Shown here in pieces: positions 8,581 through 17,098 of a stretch of 64,000 nt of DNA; position 1 is the first letter of the stretch; each line of letters begins with the position of its first letter. Source of the DNA: an uncultured Bacteroidia bacterium (lineage in GTDB: Bacteria; Bacteroidota; Bacteroidia; Bacteroidales; UBA932); contig CACZZZ010000003.1 in NCBI GenBank assembly GCA_902785825.1, positions 124,001 through 188,000 of the forward strand, written 5' to 3'. The notes under the pieces were generated by a model. That model made no database searches and was not told the DNA's origin. It was given only the letters and a program-made list of their open reading frames with translations. Position numbers and translations under genes: made by a program.

Positions 8581-10275
8581 ATGGATCTCAACCGCATAAC
8601 CCTCCAGTCTTGGGACTGGATAGTCATCGCCCTGTTCTTCGCGGGGATGATCTGGATTGTCTGGGATGTGTTCCGGAAGAAACAACTGACTTCCGGAGAT
8701 TACTTCCTGGACGGCCGCTCGGCGACTTGGATCGCTATCGGAGCGTCTATATTCGCATCAAACATAGGCTCCGAGCACCTTATCGGCCTGGCCGGAACGG
8801 GTGCCTCAGCCGGTATGGCCCAGGCCCACTGGGAGATCCAGGGCTGGATGATCCTGATCCTTGGCTGGGTCTTCGTGCCGTTTTACCAGCGCTCGATGGT
8901 CTATACCATGCCTGAGTTCCTGGAGAAGCGCTACAACAAGGAGAGCCGTGGCATATTGACCTACCTGTCGCTCGCGAGTTATGTCCTGACAAAGGTCTCA
9001 GTGACCGTGATGGCCGGAGGCTTGGCGCTTAACGCGCTGCTGGGCATCAACTTCTGGGTCGCCGCGCTCGCATTGGTGATTATCACCGCGATCTACACCG
9101 TCATCGGAGGCATGGAGTCGGTTCTGAAGACATCGGTTCTGCAGACCCCGATCCTGCTTCTCGGCTCATTGGTGATCCTGTGGCTCGGCCTCAAGGAGTT
9201 AGGCGGCTGGAACACCATGATGGACATCTGCGGAGCCCAGAGCGTCAATGAATATGGTGACTCCATGACTTCCCTCATGCGTAGCGGCAAGGACACGGAG
9301 TTCCCTTGGTACGGTGCCCTGTTCGGTTCCGCCATCATCGGTTTCTGGTATTGGTGCACCGACCAGTTCATCGTCCAGAGGGTTCTGTCCGGTAAAGATG
9401 AGAAAGAGGCCCGCAGGGGTACCATATTCGGAGCATATCTGAAACTCCTTCCGGTGTTCCTTTTCCTGATTCCGGGAATGATCGCTTTCGCTCTCACTAA
9501 GACTCCCGGCTCCCAGACCGGCCAAATGCTAGCTTCTGCCCTCGGGGCCCAGCCTGACGGCACCCTGGCCAATCCTGACTTGGCCTTCCCGATGCTGGTC
9601 AACACTTTGCTTCCGGTCGGATTGAAGGGAGTGGTCATTTGCGGCATCCTCGCCGCGCTGATGAGTTCCCTGGCCTCGCTTTACAACTCCTCCGCAATGC
9701 TGTACACTATCGACATCTACAAACGCCGCAATCCGGACACTCCGGAGAAGAAACTGGTGAGGATCGGCCGTTTGGCGACAGTGATAGTGGTCGTGTTCGG
9801 AGTCCTTTGGATCCTCGTGATCCAGAAGATGGGTAAGAGCCTCTACAACTACATCCAGAGCGTCCAGAGCCTTGTGGCTCCTTCGATCGCAGCGGTGTTC
9901 CTTCTCGGTGTCTGCTGGAAGAAGACTTCCCCCAAGGCCGGAATGTGGACCCTTATCGCTGGTCTGGCGCTTGGCCTGACCCGCCTTGTCACGATGATAG
10001 TCAATCCTGAGACCCACAACGCCTTCACATTCATCTTCAATGAGATGAATGTCTATGCGTTCTGCGTTTGGGTGTTCCTGTTCTGCGTCGCCCTGGCGTT
10101 CGTTGTGACCCTGTTTACTCCCAAACCTTCCGATGAACAGGTCCAAGGACTCTGTTTCGGCACGGCTACTCCGGAGCAAAAGGCCGCCACGAGGGCATCC
10201 TGGGGCACATGGGACATTATCCACTCATGTATCATCCTGGCTGTGACCGTGGCATTCTATATCTATTTCTGGTAA
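8581..10275 (+). CDS. Sodium/solute symporter (SSS family), probable arabinose transporter
   Basis: A 564-residue inner-membrane protein with about 14 hydrophobic segments, of the sodium:solute symporter family, closest in appearance to SglT-type sodium/sugar carriers: GDYFLDGRSATWIAIGAS, ASNIGSEHLIGLAG and the YNSSAMLYTIDIY region with its conserved Ser residues are present. The gene follows the mutarotase gene after one base and precedes araD by 12. The substrate arabinose is inferred from the operon alone. Confidence 0.9.
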   Translation: MDLNRITLQSWDWIVIALFFAGMIWIVWDVFRKKQLTSGDYFLDGRSATWIAIGASIFASNIGSEHLIGLAGTGASAGMAQAHWEIQGWMILILGWVFVPFYQRSMVYTMPEFLEKRYNKESRGILTYLSLASYVLTKVSVTVMAGGLALNALLGINFWVAALALVIITAIYTVIGGMESVLKTSVLQTPILLLGSLVILWLGLKELGGWNTMMDICGAQSVNEYGDSMTSLMRSGKDTEFPWYGALFGSAIIGFWYWCTDQFIVQRVLSGKDEKEARRGTIFGAYLKLLPVFLFLIPGMIAFALTKTPGSQTGQMLASALGAQPDGTLANPDLAFPMLVNTLLPVGLKGVVICGILAALMSSLASLYNSSAMLYTIDIYKRRNPDTPEKKLVRIGRLATVIVVVFGVLWILVIQKMGKSLYNYIQSVQSLVAPSIAAVFLLGVCWKKTSPKAGMWTLIAGLALGLTRLVTMIVNPETHNAFTFIFNEMNVYAFCVWVFLFCVALAFVVTLFTPKPSDEQVQGLCFGTATPEQKAATRASWGTWDIIHSCIILAVTVAFYIYFW

Positions 10276-10287
10276 TATCACACTGAA

Positions 10288-11031
10288 ATGTTAGAAGAAC
10301 TGAAACATAAAGTCTGGCAGGCCAACCTCGACTTGGTGAAGAGCGGCCTTGTGATATTCACTTGGGGCAACGCCTCGGCGATCGACCGCGCGACCGGCCT
10401 AGTCGTCATTAAGCCCAGTGGAGTAGGTTATGACGTGATGAAACCGGAGGACATGGTGGTAGTGGATCTGGAGGGGAATGTCGTTGAGGGCTCGCTTAGA
10501 CCTTCCTCCGACACTCCGACTCATCTTGTTCTCTATAAGGCGTTTCCGAATCTCGGTGGAGTAGTTCATACCCACTCCACCTACGCCACCGCTTGGGCCC
10601 AGGTCGGGAGGAATATTCCAAACATCGGGACTACACATGCCGATTATTTCCATGATGATATTCCTTGCACCCGCGACATGAAGAAGGCGGAAGTGTTCGG
10701 GGAGTACGAGAAGGAGACCGGCAATGTGATTGTCGAGCGTTTCAGGAATATGAACCCTGACGACACGCCGGCTGTCCTTGTGAGGAACCATGGCCCTTTC
10801 ACATGGGGGACTGACGCCGCTAACGCGGTCCATAACGCCGTGGTGCTGGAGGAGGTCGCCAAGATGGCTTTCATTTCCTCAACCCTGCAGTTGCCTACAC
10901 TGGATGTCATCGACCATGAGCCTTCGATGAACAAGCATCTCATCGAGAAGCATTACTCCCGCAAGCACGGCCCCAACGCTTATTACGGCCAGGCCTGTCA
11001 TTCTGAGCGTAGCGAAGAATCTGATAATTAA
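10288..11031 (+). CDS. araD: L-ribulose-5-phosphate 4-epimerase with repeat-derived tail
   Basis: Converts L-ribulose 5-phosphate to D-xylulose 5-phosphate, the last arabinose-specific step. The protein has 247 residues. Class II aldolase-like zinc ligands are seen in [12 protein letters not shown] and in [10 protein letters not shown], with [16 protein letters not shown] between them. Family members normally end at HGPNAYYGQ; here translation continues with [12 protein letters not shown], encoded by the 27-base interspersed repeat (copy C), before the stop. The insertion has therefore lengthened the enzyme by 12 residues without touching the active site. araA follows after 13 bases. Confidence 0.94.
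   Translation: MLEELKHKVWQANLDLVKSGLVIFTWGNASAIDRATGLVVIKPSGVGYDVMKPEDMVVVDLEGNVVEGSLRPSSDTPTHLVLYKAFPNLGGVVHTHSTYATAWAQVGRNIPNIGTTHADYFHDDIPCTRDMKKAEVFGEYEKETGNVIVERFRNMNPDDTPAVLVRNHGPFTWGTDAANAVHNAVVLEEVAKMAFISSTLQLPTLDVIDHEPSMNKHLIEKHYSRKHGPNAYYGQACHSERSEESDN
10996..11022 (+). repeat. 27-base interspersed repeat, copy C
   Basis: TGTCATTCTGAGCGTAGCGA then AGAATCT, one base different from copy A. It is translated as CHSERSEES at the end of araD. Confidence 0.9.
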
Positions 11032-11044
11032 CTAAATAACGAAT

Positions 11045-12586
11045 ATGATCAAGCAATACGAAAACTTTGAAGTCTGGTTCGTCACCGGAGCGCAGCTCCT
11101 CTACGGAGGTGACGCTGTCGTCCAAGTGGACGGCCATTCGAGCGAGATGGTGGCTGGCATGAACGCCTCCGGCCTCCTGCCCGTGAAAGTTGTATATAAA
11201 GGCACGGCCAACTCCTCTGCCGAGGTTCTGGACGTGATGAGCCGGGCTGAAGCCGATCCCAAGTGCGTCGGTGTCATCACCTGGATGCACACCTTCTCAC
11301 CGGCAAAAATGTGGATAAGAGGCCTTCAGGCTCTCCGCAAGCCGCTGCTGCACCTCCACACCCAGTACAACGAGGAGATTCCTTGGGACACCATGGACAT
11401 GGACTTCATGAACCTGAATCAAAGTGCTCATGGCGACAGGGAATATGCCCACATTCTCGCCCGGATGCGCAAGAACCACAAGACCGTGGTCGGCTATTGG
11501 AAAGATCCCAAGACCCTCGGTCATATCGCCGTCTGGGAAAGGGTGGCAGCCGCCTGGGCTGATGCCAAGGACATGAGGATCCTCCGTTTCGGTGACCAGA
11601 TGAATAATGTCGCCGTGACCGATGGAGACAAGGTCGAAGCTGAGATGAGGCTCGGCTATCATGTCGATTATGTGCCATTCAGCGAGCTGATGACATATTT
11701 CGACAAAGTCGCTGACGCTGATGTGGATGCCCTGGTCGGGGAATATTTCAGATTATATGACCATGAGGCCTCTCTGGAGGAGAAGGGAACTCTCCCTTAT
11801 TGCAAGATTTGGCGTTCCGCCAAGGCTGAGCTGACGCTCAGGGCCATCCTTAAAGCTAAGAACGCCAAGGGTTTCACTACCAACTTCGATGACCTTGGAG
11901 ACGTCAATGTCGAGGAGACAGGCCGTGGTTTCGACCAGATTCCAGGTCTTGCTTCCCAGAGACTTATGGAGGAGGGATATGGCTTTGGCGCTGAGGGCGA
12001 CTGGAAGTCCGCCGCCCTTTACAGGACCGTCTGGTTCATGACCAGGGGACTCTCCGAAGGCTGCTCATTCCTCGAGGATTACACCCTCAATTTCGCGGGG
12101 GAGCGCTCGTCAATTCTCCAGGCCCATATGCTGGAAGTCTGCCCTCTGATCGCCGCCCAAAAGCCCAAACTGGAAGTCCATGAGCTCGGCATCGGAATCC
12201 GCAAGACCCCGACCGCCCGCCTTGTGTTCACAAGCAAGACCGGTTACGGCGTGACAGCGACAGTGGTCGATATGGGAGGACGTTTCCGCCTGGTTGTTAA
12301 CGAGGTGGATTGCATTGAGCCTAAGCCGCTTCCGAAACTCCCGGTGGCTTCCGCCCTGTGGATCCCGAGGCCCAGTTTCGAGGTCGGCGCCGCCGCCTGG
12401 ATGATGGCCGGAGGTACGCACCACTCCTGCTTCTCCTACGATCTAACTCCCGAGTATTGGGAGGACTACGCCGAGATCGCCGATATAGAGATGGTCAAGA
12501 TCGGTGCTGACACGACTCTTGAAGGGATCAAGAGAGATTTGAAAATCAATGAGATATTTTACCTTCTCGGAAAGGCTTTGAAGTAA
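11045..12586 (+). CDS. araA: L-arabinose isomerase
   Basis: Interconverts L-arabinose and L-ribulose in the cytoplasm with a divalent metal. The 513 residues match the usual length of about 500. Recognisable stretches are FVTGAQLLYG at the start, LHTQYNEEIPW and MDFMNLNQSAHGDRE (about residues 120-135), and the metal-site region around GFTTNFDDLGD; GTHHSCFSYDLTPEYWEDYAEI is characteristic near the C-terminus. It sits between araD and araB with short gaps, so the genes are probably cotranscribed from the promoter before the GH127 gene. Confidence 0.97.
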   Translation: MIKQYENFEVWFVTGAQLLYGGDAVVQVDGHSSEMVAGMNASGLLPVKVVYKGTANSSAEVLDVMSRAEADPKCVGVITWMHTFSPAKMWIRGLQALRKPLLHLHTQYNEEIPWDTMDMDFMNLNQSAHGDREYAHILARMRKNHKTVVGYWKDPKTLGHIAVWERVAAAWADAKDMRILRFGDQMNNVAVTDGDKVEAEMRLGYHVDYVPFSELMTYFDKVADADVDALVGEYFRLYDHEASLEEKGTLPYCKIWRSAKAELTLRAILKAKNAKGFTTNFDDLGDVNVEETGRGFDQIPGLASQRLMEEGYGFGAEGDWKSAALYRTVWFMTRGLSEGCSFLEDYTLNFAGERSSILQAHMLEVCPLIAAQKPKLEVHELGIGIRKTPTARLVFTSKTGYGVTATVVDMGGRFRLVVNEVDCIEPKPLPKLPVASALWIPRPSFEVGAAAWMMAGGTHHSCFSYDLTPEYWEDYAEIADIEMVKIGADTTLEGIKRDLKINEIFYLLGKALK

Positions 12587-12587
12587 T

Positions 12588-14231
12588 ATGGCAAGATACG
12601 TCATCGGACTGGACTACGGAACCGATTCCGCGAGGGCGGTCGTGGTCAACGCCGGGACGGGGGAGATCCTCGCGTCCAGCGTCAAGAACTATCCCCGTTG
12701 GTCAAGGGGACTTTACTGCGATCCGCAGGCCAACCAGTGGCGACAGCATCCCAAGGATTACCTTGAGGTTCTGGAATTTACTGTCAAGGACGCTCTGTCA
12801 AAATGCGCCCCGGAAGTGGCTCCTAATGTTGTCGGAATAGCTTTTGACACAACGGGTTCCACTCCGGCATTCGCCGATGCGACAGGTACTCCGCTCGCCA
12901 TGAGCGAGGAATATGCCGCCGATCCGGACGCTATGTTCGTTCTTTGGAAAGACCACACCGCGATCAAAGAGGCAGAGGAGATCAACGCCGCCTGCAAGGC
13001 TTCCGATGTGGATTATTCCATGTACGAGGGCGGTATCTACAGTTCCGAGTGGTTCTGGGCCAAGGCTTTGCATATTCTTAGAAACTCGCCGGAGATCGCC
13101 ACGAAGGCCAGCACGATCGTGGAGTGTTGCGAGTGGCTTCCGGCCGTCCTGACCGGAGTCACCAACCACAGGGACATTGTCCGCAGCCGCTGCGCCCAGG
13201 GACATAAATCCATGTGGAGCGCAAAGTGGGGCGGACTGCCACCCGAGGAGTTCCTCGCAGGGATCGATCCGCTTCTTTCCGGCTGGAGAGCGCGGTTGTT
13301 TGAGAACACTGAGACCGCTGACAAGCCGGTCGGTTATCTCTGCCCCGAGTGGGCGGCGAAGCTGGGACTCAGCGTCAGCGTCGTGGTCGCCGGCGGAGCT
13401 TTCGACTGCCACATGGGCGCGGTCGGAGCCGGTGTCAAGCCCGGGTCTCTTGTCAGGGTGATCGGAACCTCGACCTGCGATGTGATGGTCGCTCCTTACG
13501 AGGAGATCGGGGACAAATGTATCCGGGGAATATGCGGCCAGGTGGACGGTTCGGTTATTCCCGGCATGATCGGCCTTGAGGCCGGCCAGTCCAGCTTCGG
13601 AGATGTCTATGCCATGTTCAGAAAGGTTCTGGAGTGGCCTCTTCGCGCCGTTTCCGGTCTTGAAGGGGATGCTTTGGTTGAGGCTTGCGAGAATATCATC
13701 CCTTCGTTAACCGCTGAGGCGGAGAAGGTTCCGGTCTCCCAGAGCGCCATGCTGGCCACCGACTGGGTCAACGGCCGGCGCACACCGGACGCCAATCCCC
13801 TTGTCAAAGGCGCTATCACGGGCTTCACTCTCGGCACTACGGCTCCGATGATATTCAGGGCACTTGTCGAGGCGACGGCTTTCGGCACGAAGGCCATCCA
13901 TGACCGCTTCGTAGAGGAAGGTGTTCAGATAGAGGAGGTTATCGGAATAGGGGGTATCGCCCTCAAGTCTCCTTTCGTGATGCAGGTGATGGCCGACGTG
14001 CTCGGCAAGCCTATCAAGGTTTGCAAGACCATGCAGGCCTGTGCCCTTGGTGCGGCCATGTTCGCCGCCACCGCCGCTGGAGTCTATGAAAAGGTCGAGG
14101 ACGCATCCGCTGCCATGAGTTCCGGTTTCTCGAAGGAATATGTCCCCGACCCCGCCCGTGGAGCCGTTTACGCGGATCTTTACAAAAAGTACCTCGCCCT
14201 CGGCTCCTTCACGGAATCAGAGCTTCGCTGA
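12588..14231 (+). CDS. araB: L-ribulokinase
   Basis: Phosphorylates L-ribulose to L-ribulose 5-phosphate with ATP. The protein is 547 residues long and of the FGGY carbohydrate kinase fold: the N-terminal GLDYGTDSARAVVVN is the phosphate-binding loop, SRCAQGHKSMWSAKWGGLP is specific to ribulokinases, and the C-terminal ATPase motif is GIGGIALKSPFVMQVMADVL. The gene starts one base after araA and ends the arabinose operon; the next gene is convergent with only one base between the stops, so no terminator is visible there. No arabinose regulator gene lies in the operon. Confidence 0.96.
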   Translation: MARYVIGLDYGTDSARAVVVNAGTGEILASSVKNYPRWSRGLYCDPQANQWRQHPKDYLEVLEFTVKDALSKCAPEVAPNVVGIAFDTTGSTPAFADATGTPLAMSEEYAADPDAMFVLWKDHTAIKEAEEINAACKASDVDYSMYEGGIYSSEWFWAKALHILRNSPEIATKASTIVECCEWLPAVLTGVTNHRDIVRSRCAQGHKSMWSAKWGGLPPEEFLAGIDPLLSGWRARLFENTETADKPVGYLCPEWAAKLGLSVSVVVAGGAFDCHMGAVGAGVKPGSLVRVIGTSTCDVMVAPYEEIGDKCIRGICGQVDGSVIPGMIGLEAGQSSFGDVYAMFRKVLEWPLRAVSGLEGDALVEACENIIPSLTAEAEKVPVSQSAMLATDWVNGRRTPDANPLVKGAITGFTLGTTAPMIFRALVEATAFGTKAIHDRFVEEGVQIEEVIGIGGIALKSPFVMQVMADVLGKPIKVCKTMQACALGAAMFAATAAGVYEKVEDASAAMSSGFSKEYVPDPARGAVYADLYKKYLALGSFTESELR

Positions 14232-14232
14232 G

Positions 14233-15615
14233 TTACTTCGCTAGTGCGTAGGAGAAGCCTTTGAGCTGGTTCCAGGCGCCGCGGGTGAAGTCAGGGACTT
14301 CGACGGGCATGCTGCCATGCTCGATTGAGATGGCTCCAAGCTCAGCGAGGCAGCACCATTCGGCCATGTCATAGACATCCATGTCAAGAGGCAGTCCGTT
14401 GCGCAGGCAATAGACCAGCCTGTAGTCCATGATGAAGTCCATCCCGCCGTGGCCACCGACCTTCTTGGCGAGCTCCTCGAGTTCCGGGGTCAGGATCGGA
14501 CTGCGATATTTCTGCTGGAGCTGAGCCATTTCCTCCGCGTTCAAGTGTTTCTCGCTGAGATCCTCAGAAGCGGGATTCTCCTGCAACTGGTCAGCCCTCA
14601 GGACGATTCTTTCCACGGGATACTTCTCCGCGAAACCATGTGATCCGACAATCTGGTACATCCTGTCGTAAGGCCTGGGAGTCAGGACATCGTGCTCAAC
14701 GAGGATGGTCTTTCCATTCTCGGTCCGGATCATAGTGCTGGTCTCGTCGCCATTCTGGAAGTCATCACCGTCCTTCCCTGTCATACGTTTGACAGCACGG
14801 GGGCCGTTGGATGGCTTTGTGTCCATGGCCACCAGGGTCTTGAACCGGTCGCCCCTGTGGATGCCAAGAACCTGGGCGATAGGACCAAGCCCATGGGTGG
14901 GATAGACATCTCCCTTATGTTTCTGGTTGAAATCGAGCCTCCAATTGTTCCAGTAGCCGCCCCAGTAGGGATCAAGATAATGGAGATAGGAACCCTCGAC
15001 ATGGAGAATATCACCGAAGACCCCGGCCTGGGCCATCGCCAGGCAAGACATCTCGAAGAAGTCGTAGCAGCAGTTCTCGAGCATCATGCAGTGCTTGCGG
15101 GTCTTCTCGGACATGTTGATAAGGGCCCAAATCTCATCCAGGGAGGTGGCCATCGGAACCTCGCAGGCGACGTTCTTGCCATGCTCCATAGCATAGAGCG
15201 CTATAGGAGTGTGGTGTACCCAGTCTGTGCAGATATAGACCAGGTCGATGTCGTCCCTCTCGCAAAGTTGTTTATAGACCTCGGTGTCTCCGGAATATCC
15301 GGCAGCCCTCGGGAAACCTCTGTTTTCCAGCGCCTTCTGGACTTTTTCCACGTTGTCGGGGATGACATCGCAAAGAGCTACGATCTTGACTCCGGGAATA
15401 TAAGTGTAACGATCTACGGCGTAGGGGCCTCTGGCTCCCAGTCCAACGAAACCTATCCTGACAGTGTCCATCGCCGGGACTGTCAGTCCGATCACATTCT
15501 CCTGTCCGGCGGGTCTGGCCGGGACTTTAACCTTGATTGGTCCGGCGCTCTTGTCTGAAGCGCAAGAGGCCGCCAGCAAAAGCGTGGCGGCCACTATAAG
15601 ATTCCTGATTCTCAT
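14233..15615 (-). CDS. GH109-type NAD-dependent glycosidase, lipoprotein (copy 1)
   Basis: A 460-residue member of glycoside hydrolase family 109, the Gfo/Idh/MocA-fold enzymes whose founding member removes alpha-linked N-acetylgalactosamine using NAD as a bound redox cofactor. A lipobox (LLAASC) ends the signal. The hallmark segment QENVIGLTVPAMDTVRIGF runs into the dinucleotide loop GFVGLGARG (about residues 55-63). HCMMLENCCYDFFEM and YPTHGLGPIAQVLGIHRGDR hold conserved catalytic residues. It is a close tandem paralogue of the gene beginning at 17010, seven bases upstream of it. With the adjacent fucosidase it fits mucin or blood-group glycan trimming; the exact substrate is not shown. Confidence 0.88.
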   Translation of the reverse strand: MRIRNLIVAATLLLAASCASDKSAGPIKVKVPARPAGQENVIGLTVPAMDTVRIGFVGLGARGPYAVDRYTYIPGVKIVALCDVIPDNVEKVQKALENRGFPRAAGYSGDTEVYKQLCERDDIDLVYICTDWVHHTPIALYAMEHGKNVACEVPMATSLDEIWALINMSEKTRKHCMMLENCCYDFFEMSCLAMAQAGVFGDILHVEGSYLHYLDPYWGGYWNNWRLDFNQKHKGDVYPTHGLGPIAQVLGIHRGDRFKTLVAMDTKPSNGPRAVKRMTGKDGDDFQNGDETSTMIRTENGKTILVEHDVLTPRPYDRMYQIVGSHGFAEKYPVERIVLRADQLQENPASEDLSEKHLNAEEMAQLQQKYRSPILTPELEELAKKVGGHGGMDFIMDYRLVYCLRNGLPLDMDVYDMAEWCCLAELGAISIEHGSMPVEVPDFTRGAWNQLKGFSYALAK

Positions 15616-15621
15616 GTCAGA

Positions 15622-17010
15622 TTATTTTGCGAAAGCGTAGGAGAAGCCTTTGACCTGGTTCCATGCACCGCGGGTGAAGTCGGGAACCTCGACAGGCATG
15701 TTACCGTTCTTGATCGAGATCTCGCCAAGTTCCGCGAGGCAGCACCACTCGGCCATGTCATAGACGTCCATGTCGAGAGGAAGGCCGTTGTGGAGGCAGT
15801 AGATCAACCTGTAGTCCATGATGAAGTCCATTCCACCGTGGCCACCGACCTCCTTTGCAAGAGCCTCAAGCTCAGGGGTGAGGATCGGGTTGCGGTATTT
15901 CTCCTGATATTCCTTCATCTCTTCAGCGGTCAGACGCTTCTCAGTGTTGAAGTCCTCGATGCTGGGGGTCTCCTTGAACTGGTCGCCACGAAGGACAATC
16001 TGCTGGACAGGATACTTACCGGCATATCCCTCGGTACCGACAAGCTGGTACATGCGGCTGTAGGGCCTGGGGGTCATCACGTCGTGTTCGATCAGGATGG
16101 TCTTGCCGTTCTCGGTGAGGATCATAGTGCTGGTCTCATCACCGTTCTGGAAGTCCTCGCTCTTGCGGCCATGACGTTTCTCGACGTTGCGAGGGCCGTT
16201 GACAGCCTTGGTCTCCATCGCGACGAGAGTCTTGAAGCGGTCGCCTCTGTGGATGTTGAGAACCTGGGCCACAGGGCCGAGGCCATGGGTGGCGTAGAGA
16301 TCGCCCTTGTGCTTCTCGTTGAAGTCGAGTCTCCAGTTGTTCCAGTACTCATCCCAGAAAGGATCGAGGTTGTGGAGGTAAGAGCCTTCGACGTGGAGGA
16401 TCTCACCGAAGAGACCGGCCTGCGCCATAGAGAGGCAGGACATCTCGAAGAAGTCGTAGCAGCAGTTCTCAAGCATCATGCAGTGCTTGCGGGTCCTCTC
16501 GGCGGTGTTGATCACATCCCAGATGTCTTTGAGGGAAGCGGCCATAGGAACCTCGCAGGCGACATGTTTGCCGTGCTCCATCGCATAGAGGGCCACGGGA
16601 ACATGGTGAGCCCAGTCTGTGCAAATATAGACCAGGTCGATGTCATCCCTCTCGCAGAGCTGTTTGTACGCCTCGGTGCTTCCGGAATATTCCGCTGCTC
16701 TGGGCAAGCCTCTGGATTCCAATGTCTTCTGTGACCTCTCGACATTTTCGGGAAGAACGTCGCAGAGAGCTACGATCTGTACTCCGGGAATATAAGTGAA
16801 GCGGGGGACAGCGCCTGAGCCTCTCATTCCGAGACCGACAAATCCGACCCTGACGGTCTCAATCGGAGGAACGGTCAGGCCAATGACGTTCTCCTGGCCG
16901 GCGGGACGGGCGGGAACATCGACCTTGATGGGGCCGACAGTGGCCTTCTTGGATGTGCAGGCGGCCGCTAGGATGAGCAGCGATGCCGCAAGGAATGTCT
17001 TGAGTTTCAT
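15622..17010 (-). CDS. GH109-type NAD-dependent glycosidase, lipoprotein (copy 2)
   Basis: A 462-residue paralogue of the next gene downstream, similar over its whole length, so the pair arose by tandem duplication. The signal ends in ILAAACTSKK, a lipobox. The GH109 signature QENVIGLTVPPIETVRVGF and the loop GFVGLGMRGSG are intact; so are HCMMLENCCYDFFEM and YATHGLGPVAQVLNIHRGDR. GH109 enzymes such as alpha-N-acetylgalactosaminidase act on terminal sugars of host glycans. The two copies have diverged in several surface stretches, which may mean different aglycone preferences. A repeat copy (D) lies just upstream, between this gene and the fucosidase gene. Confidence 0.88.
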   Translation of the reverse strand: MKLKTFLAASLLILAAACTSKKATVGPIKVDVPARPAGQENVIGLTVPPIETVRVGFVGLGMRGSGAVPRFTYIPGVQIVALCDVLPENVERSQKTLESRGLPRAAEYSGSTEAYKQLCERDDIDLVYICTDWAHHVPVALYAMEHGKHVACEVPMAASLKDIWDVINTAERTRKHCMMLENCCYDFFEMSCLSMAQAGLFGEILHVEGSYLHNLDPFWDEYWNNWRLDFNEKHKGDLYATHGLGPVAQVLNIHRGDRFKTLVAMETKAVNGPRNVEKRHGRKSEDFQNGDETSTMILTENGKTILIEHDVMTPRPYSRMYQLVGTEGYAGKYPVQQIVLRGDQFKETPSIEDFNTEKRLTAEEMKEYQEKYRNPILTPELEALAKEVGGHGGMDFIMDYRLIYCLHNGLPLDMDVYDMAEWCCLAELGEISIKNGNMPVEVPDFTRGAWNQVKGFSYAFAK

Positions 17011-17028
17011 ATCATTATGATTATTAAT

Positions 17029-17055
17029 AGATTCTTCGCTTCGCTCAGAATGACA
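17029..17055 (-). repeat. 27-base interspersed repeat, copy D (inverted)
   Basis: AGATTCTTCGCTTCGCTC then AGAATGACA on the plus strand, the exact reverse complement of copy A. It sits in the 88-base gap between the GH29 and GH109 genes, upstream of the latter. Confidence 0.9.
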
Positions 17056-17098
17056 GGTGCCTTCGTTCAGAAGGATAACTTCACTTCAAAATTAGCGA

